Assembly: GCF_029916425.1 (NCBI RefSeq) | Contig: NZ_JAHAVQ010000012.1 | Location: 1 to 64,000 of the forward strand | From: Liquorilactobacillus sicerae | Lineage (GTDB): Bacteria; Bacillota; Bacilli; Lactobacillales; Lactobacillaceae | Direction of reading: 5' to 3' | Length of the DNA: 64,000 bases | Part shown: one piece after another, positions 49,176-55,739 of the stretch | Position numbering within the stretch: the first letter of the stretch is position 1 | Layout of the letters: each line of letters starts with the position of its first letter | Made by a program: the position numbers and the translations under genes | Notes under the pieces: generated by a model | What the model saw: the letters and a program-made list of their open reading frames with translations, nothing else | Database searches by the model: none | What the model was told of the DNA's origin: nothing

Positions 49176-49219
49176 CATTCAAGACGCTTGAGTCCGTGAA
49201 TGTATGGAGGTCTTTTTTT
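49176..49219 (+). terminator. Candidate attenuator (alternate hairpins and U run)
   Basis: Two exclusive structures can be drawn. AAGAC-g-CTT (49181-49189) can pair with GAG-GTCTT (49207-49214), leading into a seven-T run (49213-49219), which is terminator-like though of modest strength. Alternatively CATTCA (49176-49181) can pair with TGAATG (49197-49202) with an inner GAC/GTC. The terminator form would also hide the SD (GGAGG, 49206-49210) of the second leader ORF. Confidence 0.4.
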
Positions 49220-49378
49220 ATGGCAATCAATAAAACTACAATTCACTTTCTGAATTTAATTAGCTTCAAGTCAAACATTTTCCATATTGGTGGAGTGCGT
49301 GATTGGTGTTGCTGCTTTAAAATGCAGTTACGATCGGCTACAGCTATTAGGTTAGGAAGTGAATTTTTTGTCAGTTAA
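49220..49378 (+). CDS. Poly-cysteine leader ORF 2 (52 codons), overlapping the acyltransferase start
   Basis: ATG with GGAGG at 9 bases. MAINKTTIHFLNLI at the start, then GGVRDWCCCFKMQ with Cys30-31-32 (TGT TGC TGC), ending at TAA 49376-49378, inside the start of the next gene (TTG 49368). The stretch GAT TGG TGT TGC TGC TTT matches leader 1's GAT TGT TGT TGC TGA TTT in 16 of 18 bases, so it looks like a second copy of the Cys module in which the stop became Cys. Not similar to any protein family I recognise. Probably a regulatory ORF whose translation controls the acyltransferase by coupling. Confidence 0.6.
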   Translation: MAINKTTIHFLNLISFKSNIFHIGGVRDWCCCFKMQLRSATAIRLGSEFFVS

Positions 49379-50171
49379 GAGTCTACAAATCGGAGTTTTA
49401 AACCTCATGCATGATAAAGCTGCTACGCAAACTGATTTTCGCCAAGTCTTGCAAAATAATCGTTATCCCGTCCAGCTGCACTTTTATTACCCGACCATGC
49501 ATTATTTGGATCGGCCAGTACCTGCTGAAGTCCAAAGAATTGCTAGACCGCTTAAGCTGGCAGAAGTTGCTGGCTTGGATGCCTTTATCATTACCGGAGC
49601 ACCACTCGATCAGCTTGATTTTGAGCAAGTGACTTATCTGCCGGAATTGCAAGAATTGTTTAAGGCTTTAAAGCAGGTGCCCCAACGGCTGTATCTCTGT
49701 TGGGGAGCAATGGCGGCCTTATATGATCAGTACCAAATTGGCAAAGAAATTTTGCCGCAAAAGCTCTTCGGGGTCTTTCCACAAAAAATCATCCAACCAA
49801 ATTCGCTATTAGCCGGTTTGCCAAATGGTTTTTGGGCACCACATGCTCGCTACGCTGATTCGAACCGCCGCCAAATCGAAGCAGATCCACAATTAGCAGT
49901 CAAGGCCGTTAATCAAGATGGCCGTTTGCTACTGGTTCAAAATCAGGCTGGCAATGAAACAATGCTGTTTTCGCATCTTGAATATCAAGCCGGCAGTCTA
50001 GTCGCTGAATATCAGCGTGAGATCATGGCTCATCCGAAGAGACATTATCGCTTGCCAATTAACCAAGCTGGTCGTGAATTTGCCTGGAAACACACTCAAA
50101 AAGTATTTTTCACAAACTGGTTGCAGCAAGTCGTTGCAACAATCAAAGATGGAGGTCTTATTTATGGTTAA
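49368..50171 (+). CDS. MetA-family serine/homoserine O-acyltransferase
   Basis: About 267 residues, a class I GAT-like fold. The nucleophile Cys (~111) is in LYLCWGAMAALYDQY and the His-Glu pair in FSHLEYQ (~202-206). MetA proteins acylate homoserine; in lactobacilli some members of this family act on serine instead, making O-acylserine for cysteine synthesis. The overlap with cysK (8 bases) and the poly-Cys leader favour the serine role here. I place the start at TTG 49368 with AGGA at 10 bases; a GTG at 49359 sits too close to that SD. Substrate and acyl donor are inferred. Confidence 0.85.
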   Translation: MSVKSLQIGVLNLMHDKAATQTDFRQVLQNNRYPVQLHFYYPTMHYLDRPVPAEVQRIARPLKLAEVAGLDAFIITGAPLDQLDFEQVTYLPELQELFKALKQVPQRLYLCWGAMAALYDQYQIGKEILPQKLFGVFPQKIIQPNSLLAGLPNGFWAPHARYADSNRRQIEADPQLAVKAVNQDGRLLLVQNQAGNETMLFSHLEYQAGSLVAEYQREIMAHPKRHYRLPINQAGREFAWKHTQKVFFTNWLQQVVATIKDGGLIYG

Positions 50172-51081
50172 AGCAAAACAAAATATTACAGAATTGATTG
50201 GTAAAACACCTTTATTGAAATTGAATCACGTCGTTGCTCCTCAAGCAGCTGACGTTTATGTCAAACTGGAGTTCTTTAACCCAGGTAGCTCGATTAAAGA
50301 TCGGATTGCACTGTCAATGGTCGCTGCAGCTGAAAAAAGTGGCCAATTGCAGCCTGGCGGAACGATTATCGAACCAACTTCGGGCAACACGGGAATTGGC
50401 TTAGCACTCGTTGCGGCAGCCAAAGGATATCATTTGATCATCACGATGCCTAAAAGCATGAGCATTGAGCGCCGAAAATTGATCCAAGGCTACGGTGCGG
50501 AATTGATCTTAGTCGATGGCGGGATGCCAGATGCCATCAAGAAAGCAACTGAACTGGCGGAGAAAAATGGTTATTTTCTGCCATTGCAGTTCGCTAATCC
50601 GGCAAACCCAATGATCCATGAATTGACCACTGGGCAAGAAATCATTGCCGACTTTGAGGGCCAGACCCCGGATGCTTTTGTTGCTGGCGTTGGGACTGGC
50701 GGAACCTTGACTGGAATCGGCCATGCTTTGCGGAAGATTAATTCCAATGTTAAAATTTACGCGTTAGAAGCTGCTGGTTCACCATTCTTGAAGGAAGGCC
50801 ATGCTGGCAAGCATAAGATCCAAGGAATCAGTGCCGGCTTTGTGCCAAAAGTTTTAGATACCGATCTTTACGATGGAATCATCGAAGTGACTGATGAACA
50901 AGCCATTCAAACGGCACAAAAAGTCAGTCGACAAGAAGGCTTCTTGCCAGGAATCTCAGCTGGCGCTAACATTTTTGGCGCAATTGAGCTTGCTAAGAAG
51001 TTAGGTCACGGCAAGAGTGTCGTAACAGTCGTTCCAGACAACGGCGAGCGCTACCTATCAACTGATTTATTTGATTTTTAA
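50164..51081 (+). CDS. cysK: Cysteine synthase (O-acetylserine sulfhydrylase)
   Basis: PLP enzyme replacing the acyl group of O-acylserine with sulfide to give cysteine. 305 residues. ELIGKTPLLKLNHV at the start, the PLP Lys in NPGSSIKDRIA (~43), TSGNTGIGLALVAAAKGY (~70-87), the GTGGTLTGIG phosphate loop (~175-184) and SAGANIFGAIELAK near the end. The start ATG (50164) lies inside the end of the acyltransferase gene with GGAGG at 8 bases. Second and last gene of the operon, followed by a terminator. Confidence 0.95.
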   Translation: MVKAKQNITELIGKTPLLKLNHVVAPQAADVYVKLEFFNPGSSIKDRIALSMVAAAEKSGQLQPGGTIIEPTSGNTGIGLALVAAAKGYHLIITMPKSMSIERRKLIQGYGAELILVDGGMPDAIKKATELAEKNGYFLPLQFANPANPMIHELTTGQEIIADFEGQTPDAFVAGVGTGGTLTGIGHALRKINSNVKIYALEAAGSPFLKEGHAGKHKIQGISAGFVPKVLDTDLYDGIIEVTDEQAIQTAQKVSRQEGFLPGISAGANIFGAIELAKKLGHGKSVVTVVPDNGERYLSTDLFDF

Positions 51082-51091
51082 CCTGCAAACT

Positions 51092-51130
51092 AAAAGCTGT
51101 TGCCAAGTTATCACTGGCAGCAGCTTTTTT
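51092..51130. terminator. Terminator between cysK and the converging MFS gene
   Basis: AAAAGCTGTTGCCA pairs with TGGCAGCAGCTTTTTT, with T's on the plus side and A's on the other, so it can serve both strands. Confidence 0.85.
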
Positions 51131-52403
51131 AATTTTGTTGATACTTTTCCTGGTCCAAAAACCGGTTGATTTTAGGCAGCAAGGCCAAAATATATATGGT
51201 ACTGAACAGGCCGTTAACGATAAAGATCCAATAATTAGCATGAATATTTTGAAACAGGTAAGTGTAAAATAAAGTCCCCAGCGGCATAATCAAACTGTTG
51301 ATCGTTATTAAAGTGGTCGTTACACGTCCCAGAAATTCGGTCGGCACACTTTTTTGTAATTCGACTTGCATGACGATATTTGGGATCACGATGGCAACTC
51401 CCAGCAGAAACATCACGAATGCTCCAGCGATACTAACACTGGCTGCCGATCGAAAGAACATCAGCACCAAACCAAGCAACATCATGATCAGACCATCCAT
51501 AATCAGTGGAATCACCAATAATTGACGAACGTAATTCTTAGTTGGCTGCCAGCTCATAGCTAGACTGCCCAGTAAAACTCCAACAGAATCTGCGCTTTCT
51601 AAAATGCTGATCGGCAGATTGCCTAAATGCAACGTGTCATTGATCACAAATGGCATGCCGACGGTCAAACTAGTGAAAATAAAATTGATCAAGACGCCGA
51701 TCATAATGACCCCTTTGATCAGCGGGCGGTGGCGAATATAGCCGATCCCAGCTTTAAACATCTGTAATTGTCCAGCCTGTGTTGACTGTTTTTTAGTTGT
51801 TTTAGGTGCATAATGAAAGTTCATCGTCAGCATGATCAGAAACGAAACTAGAGAGGATAAGACCTCGATCACAATGAAGGTCTCAAACCCCACCAGTGAG
51901 TATAAAGCCACTCCCAGCAAGGGTGAAAAAATTGAAGAAATTGAACTGGCAGTTGAAGTTAGCGAGCTCAACTTTTGAATCTTGCGTTCATTGACTAACT
52001 CGTGAACGGCTGCCGAATAGGCGGTCGACGAAAAATCAGTCCAGATATAATCCAGCATTGAGAAAATAACTACCGGAATCAATTTGCCAGTTCCGGCAAA
52101 TAGCGGCAATGTCCAGGCAAAAAGGAGCAAACTGATCAATCGTAGCAGATCACTGATGATCAAAATGACCCGGTGGGGATAGCAATCAACAATATTTCCT
52201 AGCGGCACCAATAACAGCAAACTGACAAATGGACCAATAATCGTCGAAATTCCAAAACTAATTGCTAAATGGGTTTGATTCAGCAGCATTAATCCCATCC
52301 CAAAAGAAAACATCTCGCCACTTAAAGAACCAATCAAATTGCTGGAAAAGTCTTTAAAAATTTGCACATTCGACTGTCGATCACTGATTGCAATTTCAGA
52401 CAT
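51129..52403 (-). CDS. MFS transporter (MFS_3/EntS-like exporter)
   Basis: 424 residues, about 12 TM helices. PLGNIVDCYPHRVILIISDLLR (described in part) around residues 70-90 matches motif A after TM2, and GVALYSLVGFETFIVIEVLSSL near TM6 is typical of the MFS_3 group, which includes macrolide exporters and EntS. SVPTEFLGRVTTTLITINSL is the matching loop in the second half. Start ATG with GGAAGTGG. It is one gene of the minus-strand unit LytTR - LiaF-like - MFS, possibly co-transcribed (24-base gap), which would suggest a role in antimicrobial efflux. Substrate unknown. Confidence 0.87.
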   Translation of the reverse strand: MSEIAISDRQSNVQIFKDFSSNLIGSLSGEMFSFGMGLMLLNQTHLAISFGISTIIGPFVSLLLLVPLGNIVDCYPHRVILIISDLLRLISLLLFAWTLPLFAGTGKLIPVVIFSMLDYIWTDFSSTAYSAAVHELVNERKIQKLSSLTSTASSISSIFSPLLGVALYSLVGFETFIVIEVLSSLVSFLIMLTMNFHYAPKTTKKQSTQAGQLQMFKAGIGYIRHRPLIKGVIMIGVLINFIFTSLTVGMPFVINDTLHLGNLPISILESADSVGVLLGSLAMSWQPTKNYVRQLLVIPLIMDGLIMMLLGLVLMFFRSAASVSIAGAFVMFLLGVAIVIPNIVMQVELQKSVPTEFLGRVTTTLITINSLIMPLGTLFYTYLFQNIHANYWIFIVNGLFSTIYILALLPKINRFLDQEKYQQN

Positions 52404-52426
52404 TTTGCCACTTCCAATTCTATTAG

Positions 52427-53161
52427 TTAATCTAAGTAATAAGCTTCAAGATTTGAAGCTTTGAGTTGCCCTGTCAGCAAGATCGTATTAGTCAAAACGG
52501 TCGCATCAACGGCTGGTTCGATTTCTACATTACTCATCAGTGGTCTAAGCTGGTCGATCACTTGCCAACCTTGAGGAATATATAATTCCAAGTTGCTAGC
52601 TGTGCAATCAAGCTTGACTTCTACTTGAGTGTCTTTAGCTACTACCTGATCAAAATAAATGCTCATATCACTCATCAGCATCACCACATCAACTTCTTTT
52701 AAATTCCGGGCTTGTAAGTATTTCGTACTAGAAGTCAACCGTCCCCCACTCAAACGAATAACTTCATCATTACTGATTGGCCAGTCCTTTTTAATATGTT
52801 TGATCCTAGAACGGTTACTAGCAAATAGGGTTTGCAACGAAATAAAATGATGACGATGAATGATGGGTCCAAAAATCAATGACAGACCAATATTCAACAA
52901 TAAGGCAGCCAAAAAAATCGTCCAACCCGAAAGTGAAATTCCTAAGAGTTTTTGGTACAAAAAAAATAAAAAAGCCAGCGAGAAAATAATCCCAGTCAAA
53001 CTAAGATCGATTAAATTCTTGATAAGAATCACTACGATCAAAAAAGTGGCAATCAATGTTCCTGAACTAAATGGATAATTGAACCATTGCAATTGGCTGC
53101 CAATCAGCAAGACTGCTGCTAATAAGCAAGCCAAACCCCAAAACCAACGTTCTTTCCTCAT
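52427..53161 (-). CDS. LiaF-like membrane protein
   Basis: 244 residues: four hydrophobic segments in the N-terminal ~110 residues, then a soluble C-terminal beta-rich domain (~125-244) with VVAKDTQVEVKLDCTASNLELYIP and a final LKASNLEAYYLD, which resembles the LiaF/DUF2154 cell-wall stress domain. Known: LiaF-type proteins inhibit the LiaRS envelope stress system. Here the partner is not LiaRS but a LytTR regulator whose stop overlaps the start (ATGA). Likely a membrane sensor or antiregulator (inference). Confidence 0.8.
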   Translation of the reverse strand: MRKERWFWGLACLLAAVLLIGSQLQWFNYPFSSGTLIATFLIVVILIKNLIDLSLTGIIFSLAFLFFLYQKLLGISLSGWTIFLAALLLNIGLSLIFGPIIHRHHFISLQTLFASNRSRIKHIKKDWPISNDEVIRLSGGRLTSSTKYLQARNLKEVDVVMLMSDMSIYFDQVVAKDTQVEVKLDCTASNLELYIPQGWQVIDQLRPLMSNVEIEPAVDATVLTNTILLTGQLKASNLEAYYLD

Positions 53162-53619
53162 TAATGTAATCTCCTTTCATCCAGCCGTTGTTTTAGACTT
53201 TTATAATAACTGCGTGACACATATAATTGTTTTTGCGAATTATAAAATTGGACCAGAGTATTGGTAAAAGTATGCTTTAAAGAAAAGATCTGGTCAAGAT
53301 TTAAAATAGCTGATTTAGCGACCCGCATAAAATTTGGTGGCAAAACCTCGGCTAGTTGGTATAACTTCTTATCTGTCAAGTAAATCTGGTGTGCCGTATG
53401 GACAAGGACTTTTCGTTCATCCGTTTCGAAAAATAGAATTTCTGCTAACTTTAAATAATATTCCGTGCCAGCCTGATCAAAGGATTTGAAGTGCTGTTTT
53501 TGTTTAGCTTGATCCTCAAGCAAGTGACTTAAGTTCTTGGTTTGTTGATCAAGTTCAGGTGTCCGAATAATAATTTCTTTTTCCTGCAGATCAGGTTGAA
53601 CTTCAATGGTGATTTTCAT
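53161..53619 (-). CDS. LytTR-domain DNA-binding regulator
   Basis: 152 residues. A short N-terminal region (1-45) is followed by a complete LytTR domain (~50-150): YLKLAEILFFETDERKVLVH, the HQIYLTDKKLYQLAEVLPPN helix, FMRVAKSAILNLDQI and the YVSRSYYKSLKQRL end. There is no receiver domain, so it is a stand-alone LytTR protein as often paired with a membrane inhibitor. It overlaps the LiaF-like gene by one base. The pair resembles LytTR regulatory systems, in which a membrane protein keeps the regulator silent. Target promoters were not identified. Confidence 0.88.
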   Translation of the reverse strand: MKITIEVQPDLQEKEIIIRTPELDQQTKNLSHLLEDQAKQKQHFKSFDQAGTEYYLKLAEILFFETDERKVLVHTAHQIYLTDKKLYQLAEVLPPNFMRVAKSAILNLDQIFSLKHTFTNTLVQFYNSQKQLYVSRSYYKSLKQRLDERRLH

Positions 53620-54274
53620 ACTTTCACCTCTTTGGCATCTTGGTTGACTAGCTACATTTCACCACATTTTCTGTCTAAAATAAACTGCCATTGTTTAAGT
53701 GGTCAAATTTTTGGCTTCACCGGTGAATTTAGTCGCTCAATTAGTAACTTTGCGGATAAAAAAACTGCCATCCAATTCAGGATACGCAGTTTATAAATTA
53801 CTGAGCAAATTCAAAATTAAATTATTTTCTAGCTAACCAATCACAATGATTTCAATTGGCTAAGACAGCAGTTGGCTATTGATTTTTAGTTATCTACGTT
53901 ATGCCAGCAGTTCTGTCTAGATAAATTTATGAGTACCATTATCAGCTTGTTCATTGGCTGTAAAAGCTAGCTCTCATTACTTAATGAAGAAAGAAAGGTT
54001 CTTGTACCAGCACGTTTTTTTATGATAATTGATCCGTTTGACGCTGAATATGAAGATTCGGAACCAGTGCCCATTTGATAAAGAGTACATGTATTAGCGC
54101 TGGTAAAATTCATCAAATAAGAATAAGATTTTGCGGTGTTCCAACTTGAGGCATAGCGGTATCAACATCAACTCCAGCATATTCTGACGGTTCAATCGCA
54201 TAGGTCTTGCTAGTCAGCAAGCTAGTAACATTGCCGCTATCACTTGCCGAAGAAGATGATGTTGATACCAAACT
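53620..54274. other. Gene-poor region with no supported gene
   Basis: About 650 bases without a credible gene. A short open stretch (plus, ~53986-54091) reads ...ERKVLVPARFF then IIDPFDAEYED before a stop and could be a gene fragment, but there is no start and I cannot assign it. A 76-codon open frame on minus (54113-54343) overlaps decayed exporter sequence and lacks support. The region appears to be decaying. Confidence 0.5.
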
Positions 54275-54627
54275 GTCATAAAATCCAACGCCATGACAAA
54301 TTTTGCAAAATAACTCCACTAATAATTGATAAAGCTGGGACAAACATAATCACGAGGCTATTGGTTTTCAAAATGGTCCCTAACTTTTGCGGTGAGAATA
54401 GCAAAACAGCAATCACCGATTAGTTGAAAACCCGTGTGAAATCTGGCAAAACAATCCCAATCACCAGCATGTAAGCCGTGATCAGCAACTGAACCATTCC
54501 TTCATCGGTCTTCACCTCTTGCATCAAAAATGTTCAGTGCCATTTTACTAAAAAGTCCAATAAACTTGCCAGCTAAAATGCCAATTAAGACTACGATTAA
54601 TGCTTGTTTTTCTTTAAAGTAAATCAT
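54275..54627 (-). pseudogene. DHA2-type (EmrB/QacA-like) MFS exporter remnant
   Basis: Three frames of the minus strand give successive pieces of a 14-TM drug exporter: IVVLIGILAGKFIGLFS (TM1-like), then GMVQLLITAYMLVIGIVLP (the VQW-ITAYML hallmark), then KLGTILKTNSLVIMFVPAL and SGVILQNLSWRWIL (the SWRWIF hallmark of TM6). They are separated by stops, frameshifts and missing segments. The gene is clearly dead and most of its C-terminal half is absent. Confidence 0.6.
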
Positions 54628-54638
54628 CTCTCCAAACA

Positions 54639-54688
54639 CACAATGCCCCCTTGATCGATAAAATAACTTCGATCAAGGGGGCATTGTG
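54639..54688. repeat. Perfect 19-bp inverted repeat downstream of lacD copy 1
   Basis: CACAATGCCCCCTTGATCG (54639-54657) and its exact complement (54670-54688) around a 12-base AT loop. It lies ~50 bases after the lacD stop and could act as a terminator or 3' RNA stabiliser, although neither side has a proper U run. It is the strongest perfect stem in the window. Confidence 0.75.
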
Positions 54689-54739
54689 GTTATCTTAGTA
54701 TGATTGCAAGAGTGGAATGAATCAGCCTTTTTTTACCGT

Positions 54740-55723
54740 TTAATCCAATTTTTCAAACAATGAATTGGCAGTTGTCTTCAAGACAGCATTTAGATCCTCA
54801 ATATTCTTGCGTCCTTCTTGATCTAACCATTGCTTGCCAGCAACTTCCCCCTCTTTGGCAAATGGTTCAATCGCACCTTTCCAGGTCGCCCGGCCGCAAA
54901 GAACCCCGTTAAAGGTTGAATTAGCTTCCGCAGCAAATCTTAAGGTTCGCTGGAATAATTCAGCACTGACCCCAGCGCTTAGAAAAATGAACGGAACATT
55001 ATTCGTCAATTCAGTTTGCTCTTTGAAATAACCAGCGGCTTCTGCTTTACTGTATACGGTTTCATCTGTTTCACCATAACCCGCAACATAAGCCATATTG
55101 ACCGGAACTTCAACTTTTAAGACATCAACCAGATAACGTTCCTTGGCAAATTCTCTGATCATTTCATTGACTTTATGCGGTTTGACCTTCGCATATTCTT
55201 TGCCCTTGGTATCTGCAATCTGGCTGTCATATGACATTAGCTCTAAGAAAAATGGCAAGCCAACTGCTGCACTTTCAGCGCCAACCCGTTCAACGAAAGC
55301 TTGTTTGCGACGATTAATTGTTGCTGGTTCATCAACATCATAATAGAGCATAAACTTAACAGCATCCGCACCGGCTTCCTTCAATCGCAGTGCCGACCAG
55401 TCGGCCAACAGATCAGGCATTCTGCCTGGTTCAGTCGTATCATAGCCCGTCTTTTCATAAGCTAACAACAACCCTGCATCCTTATCGCGTAATTTGGAAG
55501 CCGGTAAGCCATACTCTGGATCCAGCAAGATGGCTGAAGCATAAGGTGTCAACTCACTGGAGATCGCCTTTTTAAATTCAACAATATCAGTTTCATTGCT
55601 TGGCTTGCCAGCAGCTTGCGCCAGCATTTTTTTCAAGGAACCCCGCTGATCAATTGCTAGTGCAGCAATGACGCCATTTTGGTTAGCAAGTTGCTTTAAA
55701 TATTCTCTCTTATTGTTTTTCAT
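54740..55723 (-). CDS. lacD: Tagatose-1,6-bisphosphate aldolase, copy 1
   Basis: Class I aldolase splitting tagatose-1,6-bisphosphate into DHAP and glyceraldehyde-3-phosphate. 327 residues, normal for LacD. AALAIDQRGSLKKMLAQ, the ILLDPEYGLPAS loop, the Schiff-base Lys in DAVKFMLYYDVDEP (~125), and FIFLSAGVSAELF are all intact. It is the last gene of the unit kinase - PTS - lacD. Its protein differs from copy 2 (62253-63254) at only two internal positions (K/R in EFKKAISSE and V/A in EGEVAGKQ) plus the start. The DNA is nearly identical as well. Confidence 0.96.
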   Translation of the reverse strand: MKNNKREYLKQLANQNGVIAALAIDQRGSLKKMLAQAAGKPSNETDIVEFKKAISSELTPYASAILLDPEYGLPASKLRDKDAGLLLAYEKTGYDTTEPGRMPDLLADWSALRLKEAGADAVKFMLYYDVDEPATINRRKQAFVERVGAESAAVGLPFFLELMSYDSQIADTKGKEYAKVKPHKVNEMIREFAKERYLVDVLKVEVPVNMAYVAGYGETDETVYSKAEAAGYFKEQTELTNNVPFIFLSAGVSAELFQRTLRFAAEANSTFNGVLCGRATWKGAIEPFAKEGEVAGKQWLDQEGRKNIEDLNAVLKTTANSLFEKLD

Positions 55724-55739
55724 TTTTTACCATCCCATC

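Noticed and set aside
54113-54343. 76-codon open frame on minus with a Ser-rich stretch
   Set aside because: It overlaps the decayed exporter in another frame, has no SD and no family resemblance.
54834-55575. Open frames antisense to lacD copy 1 (and identical ones antisense to copy 2)
   Set aside because: They are shadows of the strongly biased lacD coding sequence; their repetition only reflects the duplicated gene.
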